From positions 6,515,164-6,579,163 of the forward strand of contig OZ038320.1 of assembly GCA_964035795.1 (NCBI GenBank): DNA of 64,000 nucleotides, given 5' to 3'. The notes beneath the pieces are model-generated. The model saw nothing but the letters and a program-made list of their open reading frames with translations, ran no database searches and was not told the origin of the DNA. Of the stretch, positions 13,702 to 24,731 are shown in pieces. The stretch comes from Pterobdella sp. o SKG-2022. Its lineage: Eukaryota > Annelida > Clitellata > Hirudinida > Piscicolidae. Numbering within the stretch: the first letter of the stretch is position 1; each line of letters begins with the position of its first letter. The translations under genes and the position numbers were made by a program.

Positions 13702-13932
13702 ACAAACACAAAGTATTTATTCAAGAACAGATACGAAGCTTTTCGTAAGACTAGTTTACCTTATCAAGTGATAGTAATAGTTGAAAAACTACCGCCCATA
13801 ATCTATGATTACACCTTATAAGTATTAGGAATTTAAATAGGACAATTTACTCAACTTTTATTATCACTTCATAAAGTGAGCTAGTTTTACAAAAAAATTC
13901 GTGTCGGTTTTCAAATGAATACTTTGTGTTTG
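13702..13932. mobile_element. MITE-like element with ACAAACACAAAG termini, 231 bp
   Basis: It begins ACAAACACAAAGTATTTATT and ends with the complement (ATACTTTGTGTTT). It contains the AAGCTTTTCGTAAGACTAG word of the element at 9957 and a longer central spacer. Terminal arms pair imperfectly. Confidence 0.7.
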
Positions 13933-14595
13933 ATGACCTTAAAACTTATTTAGGCTATTCTTCATCATAAATGTTCAGTATTTGGCAATAAATAGCAACA
14001 CTCCTACAATTACTCTCTTTTCTTGCATTATTGTCATTAAATTAATTTATTGCTTTGTGTATAACCTTTAATTATTACTGAGTTGGTTAGTTTAAAGTAT
14101 TCATTGTTTATTTTTATTTTTTTTATTATTATGTTGTTATTGATGCTATTGTTATTGTTATAATTGTAGTAGTTTGTTTTCCGAGTATATAAATAAAAGT
14201 GAATCTTTACCTATTGGATTGTGAATTTTTAAAAAAAACTTTATTTTATGAAAATTCTGCATAGAAGAAAAACACCGTTGAAATTGTTTGACAGTTTTCT
14301 CAATATTTTGCTTAAAAGCAATTTGAAAACCTTGTGCTGGAAAGGAAAAAAATCATTGAAAATATAATATAAAAAATGAAAATAATAATTTTTGTAGCGT
14401 TTGATTTTTTATTTCTGTTAGGAGTATCTAGAGCAAGTTAGTAATCAATGATCAAAATAATGGTAACCACGTATAATGTAATTTGTCATAACTATTATCA
14501 TTTTTATTTATTAGTGTCATTATCTTTAATATTATCTATTGTCATCATCATTTTCATTAGTATTGTTTTAATATCATTATCACTATCATCTTTAT

Positions 14596-14598
<3 letters not shown>

Positions 14599-14648
<50 letters not shown>
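14599..14648. repeat. (ATC)n microsatellite
   Basis: About 16 uninterrupted ATC/TCA units. Confidence 0.9.
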
Positions 14649-14649
<1 letters not shown>

Positions 14650-14713
14650 TACCATTATTATCATTAATATTATTAATGTCGTTCTATTTTTTAATATAAG
14701 TGAAATTACTATC

Positions 14714-14873
14714 TATAGAACATCAATCTTAAAGAATATCATACATTTATTCGAAAAAAACTATAATTTTCGGTAAGTATGACTTTACCATAAAAAATTA
14801 GTTAATACTTATCGAAAACTATAGCTTTATTTCCAAATAAACTTATGATATGCCTCAAAATTGATGTTCTATA
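14714..14873. mobile_element. Foldback hairpin element, about 160 bp
   Basis: The flanking words TATAGAACATCAA and TTGATGTTCTATA are reverse complements, and the arms continue inward with TATAATTTTCGGTAAG versus CTTATCGAAAACTATAG. It shares its core with the hairpins at 23211, 25158 and 28542. This copy is more diverged. Confidence 0.65.
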
Positions 14874-15434
14874 AATAATTTCTATAGAAAACATACATAA
14901 GATGTTTCTGAAAAAGTAAAATTATCTTTATGAAAATTTTGAGCCGAATGTGATGAGCTTTCATCTTCAACAAAGGCATAATAATATACAAAAACAATGA
15001 AAGAAAAAAAACAACGTAAAATAACAAGAAAAAAAAAGAGAAAAAAATAATACTAATAAAAAAAATAAAAATAACAATTTGAATCTAGCTTCAATAACTA
15101 TCAAAATAGTTTGAGAATAATTTTTAAGCGCGAATTTTTAGAAATCTTCATTTTAAAATCTGCGTATAAAACTAAATTTTTTAAACAAATACAAAAATAG
15201 CAATAATACTCACAATAGCAATAATAATAACAGAATATTAAGTTTATTTAAATATATATTTTTTGTTCGTATTTTTTCACTTCGTTTGCTAAAACTTTGA
15301 TTTAAATATAAATAATGATTAAGATGATACAATAATCTCAAGAAAAAAATGAAAAAGATAAATAAGAAAAAAAAAAAAAATAAAACAAGAAATAATAAAA
15401 AATATAATAATAACAAAAACAATAACAATAATAG
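14874..15434. other. AT-rich intergenic or intronic sequence
   Basis: A-rich and AAT-rich sequence upstream of the first EGF-type exon; it may be an intron of that gene if more 5' exons exist. Nothing else was seen. Confidence 0.4.
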
Positions 15435-17942
15435 ATTGCAACAACAACAACTGCCAAAATGGGGCTCAATGCATCAGCATCAACGACAAGTACAACTGCA
15501 ACAACGACCCACGTAGTTATTGTTGTATGTCTTGTTATTTTTATTATTGAGGTTGTTTTTTTTTATTAACATTATTGTTTTCATTATTTTTTAAATGTTA
15601 CTTAATCTTTTTGTTCGTTATGCTACTTTGTTTTTTTTTGCTTTTTTCTCTTCTTCCTTTTTCTTCTTTCCCTCCTCCCACCAGTCTGCATAAAGCTCAA
15701 CGACAACTACAACTGGGGTTACGAATGTCAGTGTCGACCTGGTTATGTAGGAGCTCAGTGCCAATGGGGTAATAATAACAAAAATAATAATAATTATTAT
15801 TATTATTAGAAATAGAATGATAAAAACCATGTTCATAATAACAATAACCACACTATTAATAATACAAATAACAACACCGAAAAAATAATAATGAATAGTA
15901 ATAGCAATAATAACTATTTTAATCCTGTCTTCTATTGTAGGTTCACCTTGGTTTTGAAAGCAATCGCAAGATTAACTATTATTCAACATTGAAATAATAA
16001 AAGCAATAATAAGAATAATGAATAAAAAAAATAACAACAAAAACAATTATTTTCCCATAAATAAATGATAAAACTAAACGAAAAGGTTCAAAACCATTAC
16101 CATGTTTCTTGAACTTGATAATGTCTTTCTAGCAAATTCGTCATCTCTTAAGAAATCTATAGACCATTGCATTTCATTATACCATGTTTTTGTAGGCGTT
16201 TCTTCGCATATAAAACCTATTGAATTCGTAAAAGAATCAACATGAATTATTGGATGTTAATATCAGTTATGACAATAGTGAGTGAGCATCAAGAATCACT
16301 GTAAGAAAAAGGAATATAATGACATGAAAATTTATTTGCTATAAGTTTACAATCATTATGACTAGCTCCATTGATACTCATGTATATAGCGCTCGACGAA
16401 GTATCAATCTTTTCGTGTGATTTTGTTTTTCAATACAATTTTATAGAAAACTAAGTTGAGTATATGCTTATTTTTAATCCGATGATGGAACTATGTGTTT
16501 TGAAAACTTTCTTTTGAATACAGCATATTCAACCAAAACGTGCTACTTTATGTATATAATTTTTCACTGTTGCATTGAGGCAAACATGAATATTCAAATG
16601 AAAACACTTTTTAGAGTTTATTTTATTCCACGAAGATGATCTTACCTTCACATCATTTCAACCCTAATACGTCCTCGTTACTTCATAGAAACTATTTCTT
16701 TTTAAAAAATAAAGCAATTATTTTTATATTTTTACCGTTAAAACATACATATCTCATTAAATCTCTCTATAATGATTGCATAAAGAATGAAACTATGGAA
16801 AAATGATGGAGAACCAAAAGACCAAGCATCAAAATCTGACTGTTTCTATGGAAATTTATGTTAAAGTTTTCAATTTTTTACACAGTCAAATGTCCATATA
16901 TTGTGAAAGAACCAGATTTTATAGAGGACTGTAGACTTTTTTATCCTATTTAAGTATCATTCCTAATCATTATTGAGCTAAAACTAATATTGGTTTTCAC
17001 CAGAGTTATCTCTGTTATTATTAATTTACAGTTATTTTTTATTGTTTTAATTTATTTATCGCAATATTTTATTTAATAATTTTTGTTTTTTATCACAAAT
17101 CATGGAAGAATTTTCAATTTATCTTTCTTGCCACCTAATAGGCCTATTTGCAGAAAAGCTCTAAAAACTTAATGACTGCTATAATATTAGTTGAATCCAT
17201 CGTATTATCATTTGTCGAACATATTTTTTATTATTGTTTTTTAACACAGACCCCTAGCTGTCAACTTAAAATTGAGAATTATACGTGGGACATTAGAAAT
17301 TATCCTTAACAAAGACGATGGAAATAAGATTCATAATAATAATAGTTGTATTAATAACAAGAAAAATAATAATGATAATAATAATAAAAAATATTAATAA
17401 AATAAATAACAAAAATATTAAAAAATAATAATAATAATGATAAAACTCTCCTTCAGACAACGATTCCACGTGTCCCCCTTCCACCACAACAGCGTGCACT
17501 AATGACTCTGAGTGCAACGTCATCAATCCAAGAGAACGGAAGTGCCTCTGTGCCGGAAATAGCAACAACTGGATCCAATATGGCGGGCATTACTGCGAGA
17601 AAGGTGCTGTGTTTTTGGCTTTAATTTTTTTTTCCTTTTAAAGCAATGAATACTGCAAAAATTATTTGTAGTAATAAATAATTTTACTTTATAAATGTTT
17701 AAAGTGTACTTTATCACAGTGGGAGTAATAAAGCTACTTTTTATTGATGTTGCTTGCTCATGCAGTATTAACAGTTAAAACATCAATAAACCCCAGTATT
17801 CTACTTTATTATAACATTTATTTTTTTTATTATTGATATTATTCTCCAGTGAATCCTTGCAGTACATGTCCGAGAGGAGTGACCAGCGAGTGCCACTCAG
17901 AACCAAGTCTACCCAATGGCAGGCTCTGTATCGATGGAAATG
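15435..17942 (+). CDS. EGF-like repeat protein, partial (four internal exons)
   Basis: Four exons are supported: 15435-15512, 15685-15768, 17457-17603 and 17850-17942. All begin after AG, end before GT, and are phase 1 at both ends, as is usual for EGF modules, so they join without frame change. Exon 1 gives CNNNNCQNGAQCISINDKYNC. Exon 2 gives the classic EGF end CQCRPGYVGAQC. Exon 3 has CPPSTTTACTNDSEC, then CLCAG and HYCEKG. Exon 4 has CSTCPRG, then CHSEPSLPNGRLC. Together they describe the cysteine-rich extracellular part of a secreted or membrane protein. No start, signal peptide or membrane segment was found in the window, and the ends of the gene are unknown. It could be upstream of, or unrelated to, the cyclase gene that begins 1.3 kb later. 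Confidence 0.7.
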
Positions 17943-19237
17943 GTCGGATCATTTTTAATCAGTTCAATGAATATGCATGATTGCCTGATTAATATTCATG
18001 AGTTATTGATTAGGACTGATGAAGTGGTTCAGTATCATGTATTGGGTGTTATTTATAGACGCGTTAATTATGTCTATTAATAGGTTTGAAATGTTGTTGG
18101 AAGGTCTAATTATGAACAAATATTTTAATTAAATGCCCCAAATTTTGAGTTTTCTACGAATGGCTGTTTATTTAGTATGAAAGAAAGTGATCAATTTGTT
18201 GTTAATTAGTATTAATTGACCTGGTTGATGATTGGTCGTTTTTATTTTTATTATACTTGTTGATTTTACATTTATAGCTTGCCACTAATTGTATTCATAA
18301 CTTGACCTCATTCACTAATAATGTATTATCATTGGCCTGTTTACTAACCTATCTTATATGAACTGTTTTGTCCAAGATGATAGTTTTTATTGATTTTTTG
18401 TGACTTTTTTCTTAATAAAATTGCAAAAAAAATATTTTTCAAAATTTTTTTATTTAAATTCTGTTATGCCTTAAATGAATTTAAGGAAATTACACTTATT
18501 CTTAATCTGGATGAGTTCTTGACCAAGATATGATTGCCTGTTCCGTGGTCCATTTTTGTTGGAAAAATGTTTGTACAGTTTGTGCTATAATTTTTTTCAT
18601 CACGTGAACGATCTAACTGTTACGTCTTTGCAGGGTATTTGATGTTGGTTCACCCGTACTACATGTGGTCCGTGAGCGCTTATTGGAGATTATATTAGTT
18701 CAAAAAACTCTCAAGATTTTTTAGACGTTTTTTATGAAAGATTCACAGTTTTTTTTTGAGCTGACTCACATTTTATTCAGTATTTGAAAAATCTCACAAA
18801 AAATTATGTAAGTTTTTCTTTTAACTTTCAATGCTTTTTCTTCATTGATTTTGCTTCTACAACATTGCAAACTTTGAGCTCTATAACCTAGCGTAACCAA
18901 AAGATTGTGCTTAGTTTCACTCAACTACAATGCCCTAGCCAAAGTTAGCGTCTGAGATGAGTTTTCTTCTGTAATTAATTGTAAACTTACCTCTAGATTA
19001 TTTTATTTATTATAGATAAAAGCTGTAAATTAAAATTATTTTCAAAATATATTCAACTTTTTCGAATTTTAATCTACAGGTGGAATTTAATTAAAAACTC
19101 GAAAAATTTGACACCTAAAACCATTAATGAAATTTCAAATCCTGTTTCAAGTAATGTGAAAAAAAAATTCTAAAAAAATTTTATATATAAATTCGTTTTC
19201 AAAACCAATTTCACAAGTTTTTCTAACTTCATACAGA
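17943..19237. other. Intergenic between EGF exons and cyclase
   Basis: Unique AT-rich sequence with no supported exon. A possible acceptor (TACAG) lies immediately before the cyclase start codon, so a 5' UTR intron may be present here. Confidence 0.4.
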
Positions 19238-22200
19238 ATGGAACTTAGCGAAGAAAACCAACACAACACACATCCTAAAAACAACAACATCAACAAAAAC
19301 AATATTAATAATCAAAAACACCAAGTCTCAAAAAAAACTATTTGCATACAGAACAACGTACAGACCCAAGAAGCTCATCCCTCATATTTGACTAAGTTGA
19401 TCATAATAGTTCTAACCATCGGAGGTCTGTGTATTGCTTCTGTAGCGTACAGTGTTACGGTGCTTAATAATAGCCAAAAGAAAATTACTAAAATTGATGA
19501 GTTCTCAAAGATTATAGAAAGGGTTAGAAGTTACAAAGTAGGTGGGTATGTAGTAGGTACAGTCAGGTGTTTGGGGGTTGAAGGTGTGTTATGGGTTGAT
19601 ATGAGGTTGTTTGGATCAAGTATTTGTGTAGATTCAGTATCTTTTTGACTATACGTAACTTTGTTAGTTTTTCAATTATTTTGTTAGTTGATAACTTTCA
19701 ATTCACGATTAAGTTTGAAATCTTTCAGATATTGCTAGAGAAAATTGCTGAAGAAAACACAGAGGTGATGATTATGATTTTTTATTTCTTTTTTTTCAAT
19801 CCCCTTTCATACTTATACTTCTAATTATCGCTATTATTTCACTGTTTTTTAATCCATAAATTTTTGAGACTAAAATTTTTTTCATTATCGTTTTTCATGG
19901 CCATTTTTCTCTCAAGGTAGTGTTGTTGATGGGTGAAGGACGTAAAAGGCATTACAACACCCTAAATCAGATCTACACCGTCACACATTCTTTCATCTAC
20001 AAGAACCCCTCTCTGAAACATTCGAATGATGGCGTCTTGATTGATTTGTATGAAGAGCTTAATAAAACTCGTCTATTAGAAATCGACCTTACTCACTCCA
20101 ACCCCTCCCAAGTCTGCACTCGCTTCATCAATTTTCTCAAACGCATATCCAGCTTGGCGATTGAACCTCTGTATAATAGGTCATCCCTCTTTCCACGGAA
20201 AATGATTTTGACTCTTGACCTACTTTTTGAAGCCATGGTGCGTTACGTGGGTACCATGCTGTACGGGGTTGTATATCACAAGAACGACCCGTTTGGCCTT
20301 TATGATCAGATTTTATTCTTTAGCCAAGCACTATTTGCCAAGCAAAATCTGAAACTAGCGTTAAGCACAGACTCTAATCTAAGAAGATCATGGAACGTAA
20401 AATTTGATCAACTGCAAGAGATATGGAAGGTTCTAGATGATTCGGAAAATGAGATTATATGGAGTGAAATGATAGGAATTGAAGAAGTGAGTAGAAAAAA
20501 AAACTTTGATGAAAACACCCTTTCTAAATGGTTTTATAACTCTAACTTTAGAAACAATTTACTTAGTGACCTCACTTCCAAACACATAGACAAGATGGCA
20601 AAAGAAGTTGAAAAAGAGAGAAGAAAAATGGAGGAAAACATAGTGTATGAAGTGGTTGTGGTGGTAGTAGTGATACTGGTGGTAGTGCCCTTGAACTTGG
20701 CTTCTTCCTTTTTTATGGCATCATCTCTCAAAACATATGTGTCATGTGTCCAACAAAACACAGAAGCAATAGAAGAAGAAAAAAAAAAAACAGAAAAAAT
20801 AGTCCATGAAATTCTTCCTAAATCCATAGCACTACAACTCAAAAGCGGAAACAAAATGGTGGCTGAGGAATTTGATTCAGTCTCAATCCTCTTTTCTGAC
20901 ATCGCGAACTTTGGAGATCTGACAGAAACTGGGACACCATTCACCATTGTTAACATTTTGAATGATATCTACTCTTTCATCGATTCTCTCATCGTTTCCT
21001 ACGATGTTTATAAAGTGAGTGTTCAACACCATCATGCCATGACTAACAAAACTTCATCCCAGATCCTTACTGCATATTTCAGATTTACTCATAATGTAAA
21101 ATTTTAAATTGATATAATAACTTTATCTAAACACTTCAACGGGTACATGACTATATTCTCCCTGCTTTCTTCCCAATCTCTCTTTATATCGTATTCGTTC
21201 TTTTTCTCTCCTCCTCTAACCCTCTTATATTTTCTTTTTTTCTCTCCCTTGTTATTTCTTTCTTAATCTCAGGTAGAAACGATAAGATCAGTGTACATGT
21301 TATCAAGTGGCATCCCTGTTAAAAACAAGAAGCATGCTAATGAACTGGCATCTCTCTCATTAGACATGATCGAGTCCTCATCTGAGCTCCAATTGGTCAT
21401 TGGCATGCATACGGGTGAGGAATGGCAAATGATGATGTAGTTGATGAGGGTTAGAATAATGTTGAGAAAGAAAATTGTGATAATAATGAGGATGATGATG
21501 AAGATAATGGTAGCGGTAGTGATAATGATAATGGTAGTGATGATGATGATGATATTAATGGTATACTGATGATGAGAATAGCGATAAAAATGGATATGAT
21601 AAAGATTATGAACATGTTTAATGCCTAATAATTTCAATCCTAACGACCATCCTGTAATATTTTATAACGAGAGAAAAGCTGGTTTTTACGTGATATTTCC
21701 AAGACATTGATTCCCAGGCCAAGTTGTAGGAGCTGTAGTAGGAAACAAATTGCCCAGGTATCATTTAATGAAATAAAAAAAGATTGAAACAACAATAATA
21801 CAAGCAAAAAATAGATGTATATAACAAAAAATACAAGTGGCACTAACATTAAACAAAAATATCAAAAATAAGTTTTTTCTTTCTTAAATATTTTTTTATT
21901 GATCGAAAACATCAACTAATTGATTCAAACAAATCAAAAAACTAAAAAATATCAGTCTTATATTACAAGACTCTTGACCAGCTAATGGGGAACATTATTA
22001 GTATCAATAATAACCTTCTTGTAGGTACTGCCTGTTCGGAGACACTGTCAACGTGGCGTCCAGGATGCAGACTCTGGGATTGCGTAATAATAACAAAAAT
22101 AACAATAGTTGAAAAAAATAATAAATGATAATAGTTAAAAATAATAACAAAAATAAGCATAAAAGATATTATGCTATTTTGAAGTTATATTAAGTATTAG

Positions 22201-22752
22201 AGCTATTAGTTATTATTATTCATTATCAAAGCTATTAATGCAGTTGAATTTTTTGAGTTTTTTTAACATTATAATATTTTTCTTGATATTATCATTTTAT
22301 TTTTATCCTTATATTATTATTCATATTATTATCTTTATAGTTTTATTATTATTCTTTATTCATATCATTACTATCACCCGCACCACCAAGCGAACCGAGT
22401 ACACATTAGTAGGGCGATGAAGGAGGAGTTGGACAAGACGAACAAGTTCGTGTTGGAGTCGAGGGGAGAGATCACTGTTAAGGTGCTATTATTATTATTA
22501 TTTTTGTTATTATTACTATCATTGTTTTTTCATTGTAATAGTATAATTTTTTCAACCAAACGAAAATGGGACCATAAAGAAGATAATCGATGCTGACGAT
22601 TTAACATTACTTTTTTTATTATTTCAAGACAATAATGATAAAAGAAAATTTAAATTTTGCAGGGTAAGGGAACGATGGAGACGTACTGGTTGGTGGGAAA
22701 AAAACTCAATGTATTAAAAAAAATAAATGATAATAATAACAATAATAAATAA
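19238..22752 (+). CDS. Membrane guanylate cyclase, possible NIT-type sensor, with altered catalytic metal site
   Basis: Eight exons: 19238-19537, 19729-19764, 19917-21014, 21273-21414, 21718-21757, 22025-22083, 22391-22482, 22663-22752, giving 618 aa. Layout: Asn-rich cytosolic N-terminus; TM1 about 52-76; a helical extracytosolic domain of about 280 residues; TM2 about 356-381; a dimerisation helix (EEEKKKTEKIVHEILP); and a class III cyclase domain from about 430 to the end. Guanine-specific Glu480 (VETI) and Cys541 (RYCLFGDTVN), transition-state Asn548 and Arg552 (NVASRM), and the first metal-binding Asp440 (FSDI) are present. The second metal aspartate of the usual ETIGDAYM motif is replaced: this protein reads ETIRSVYM (Ser484). 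The two-TM plan with a helical sensor resembles the NIT-domain guanylate cyclases described in marine invertebrates; the NIT assignment is inference from helix pattern and size. Expected role: cGMP synthesis at the membrane, possibly only as part of a heterodimer. Confidence 0.88.
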
Positions 22753-22763
22753 AAATAATAATA

Positions 22764-22850
22764 AGAAACCTCAACAAACGGCTTGAAGAGCAGAAGACAG
22801 TAGTAATCAAACAAACATTGGAAGATACAATGACATTTATCATTTATATT
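22764..22850 (-). pseudogene. Duplicated fragment of Patched-like exon 16
   Basis: Read on the minus strand it gives CHCIFQCLFDYYCLLLFKP, nearly identical to the end of exon 16 of the Patched-like gene at 38004-38092 (CHCIFQRLFDYYCQLLFKP). Over the 78 best-aligned bases I count about 4 differences. The copy starts 12 bases after the cyclase stop codon and lies antisense to it. No neighbouring Patched exons accompany it, so it is an isolated partial duplication. Confidence 0.8.
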
Positions 22851-23210
22851 ATTTTTTTGAAAAAATTCATTGTTCCAAGTACGATACTTTTTATTAGAGT
22901 GAAACTTATAATCACTGAGACATGTACAGCAGTATAATCTCATTTTATTTGAATTGAATTCAAAATTAATCATTATAAGTATCTTCATTATATACTAACA
23001 CTTGTTGTTGTGATAATGAGCTGGGTGAATTGCAAACATTTGAGAAACAAAATATTTATTAAAGTTGTGATGTCAAGACATTTCGTTTTATTATTATGAT
23101 ATTATTATTATTATTATATATAGTGGTAATACTAATATTATAAATATAGTAATCTTATTTTCATTTTAATCAATAGTTATTTTTTATATTTAATATTAAA
23201 TTATACCATA
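22851..23210. other. Intergenic, AT-rich
   Basis: ATT runs near 23090-23120. A short word GACATGTACAGCAGTATAAT at 22918 has near-copies at 46797 and 60812. No gene was seen. Confidence 0.4.
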
Positions 23211-23408
23211 AACAATTAAACTTTAAAGAATCAATTGAGGATATATACATTTATCTAAAAGAAAAGCTATAATTTTCGATAAGTATAGCCTTATCATAAA
23301 ACATTAGCACGTTAATGTTTTATGATAAGGCTATACTTATCGAAAATTATAGCTTTTCTTTTAGATAAATGTATATATCCTCAATTGATTCTTTAAAGTT
23401 TAATTGTT
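23211..23408. mobile_element. Near-perfect foldback hairpin, 198 bp
   Basis: The arms, about 95 bases each, are almost exact reverse complements, running from AACAATTAAACTTTAAAG to CTTTAAAGTTTAATTGTT and meeting at a very short centre around GCACGT. The inner word CTATAATTTTCGATAAG is shared with other family members at 14714, 25158 and 28542. Such arms imply a recent insertion or strong conservation of pairing. Confidence 0.85.
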
Positions 23409-24264
23409 ATACAAAACATACATAAGATGTCTCTGAAAAGTTACCATAAGCATTTTTCTCACCAAGTTCAAATTTTTTAGATATATATGAATTGTAATAT
23501 ATTATTGTTTATAATAACAAAAACTAGTTGCTATAGTAAGTCGATCATTTGATCGCCCCTATCTGGAGTTTCGGTTGCGGAATCAATTGGTTTGACAGGA
23601 CGCTACTCCAGGTGGACCATTATGAAAGGGCTATAAAACTAGTTTCCTATAAAATTCTCAATCAATTAATGATTATAACAATAAAAGTAAACGATAATTG
23701 AAAATTCAATTTATTCATTAAAAAAAAATAAAATAGTCTCTAATAAAAAAAAATAATGAAAAACTCAACAAATACCTGAAAAATAATTGTCAATAAAAAG
23801 GAGAATATTAATAATTATACTACAATGTTAATAAAATCAATATCACCATTAATAATAATGTAAACTAATAATAATAATCGTTATGATACAATAACATGAA
23901 GCACATAACAAAAAGTAAATGAATATCATGATTAGTGTAAAGTACATAACACGTCATCATCGTTGCAAGGTTTGCAACCAATAAAATAACCTTTTCAACC
24001 AATCAGATAGTTTCTCGTCTAAATAAATAATTATAATTCATTCAGACGAGAAACTATTCAATTTTTGTATATTATTTAACACATGAAATCACAATTTTAT
24101 TTTTGTTATTTTTCATTTTTTTCTGTTGCTCCATAATTATGCTTCTTATTATTATTCTCATTCATTATTATTTTTATATTATTTTGTCAGTCCATTAGAG
24201 CTCCACTATTTGTTTTGTTAATTTTTCAAATATTAGCTTTTCTTGAGTATGTTTGCTCTTTTTA
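23409..24264. other. Intergenic between hairpin and ATG7 3' end
   Basis: AT-rich sequence. The segment 23545-23640 is unusually GC-balanced (CCCCTATCTGGAGTTTCGG onward) and not recognised. A short inverted pair around 24012-24055 (AGTTTCTCGTCT and AGACGAGAAACT) forms another small hairpin. Confidence 0.4.
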
Positions 24265-24662
24265 TCATTCAAAATCTTCATCGGAGCCATAAGGAAAATC
24301 CATGATCTGATAAGTTTATATATTATTAATATATTAGATTATATTAATATATAAGAAATTATTATTATTTATATAAAATATTTAAACAAAAAATTAAATA
24401 ATAATAGTGATAATCATTTGAAGGACAAAAGTTAAACATATTTTAATGGGAAAACAATGACAAGAATAAAAATAAAATTAATGAAAAATAAAAAATAGCA
24501 ATAGAAATAATAAAGTCAAACCTCCTTTGCCCCGACATGCAACTCATTCAAGCCGGTCAAAATCTCCAAAAGGGCAGGGTCCTCACATACTTTAGCTATA
24601 AAGTCACATCCATCTCTTGTGTATGAATCGATCACCTGAAATGGCGGTGTTACTCTTGAAAG

Positions 24663-24731
<69 letters not shown>

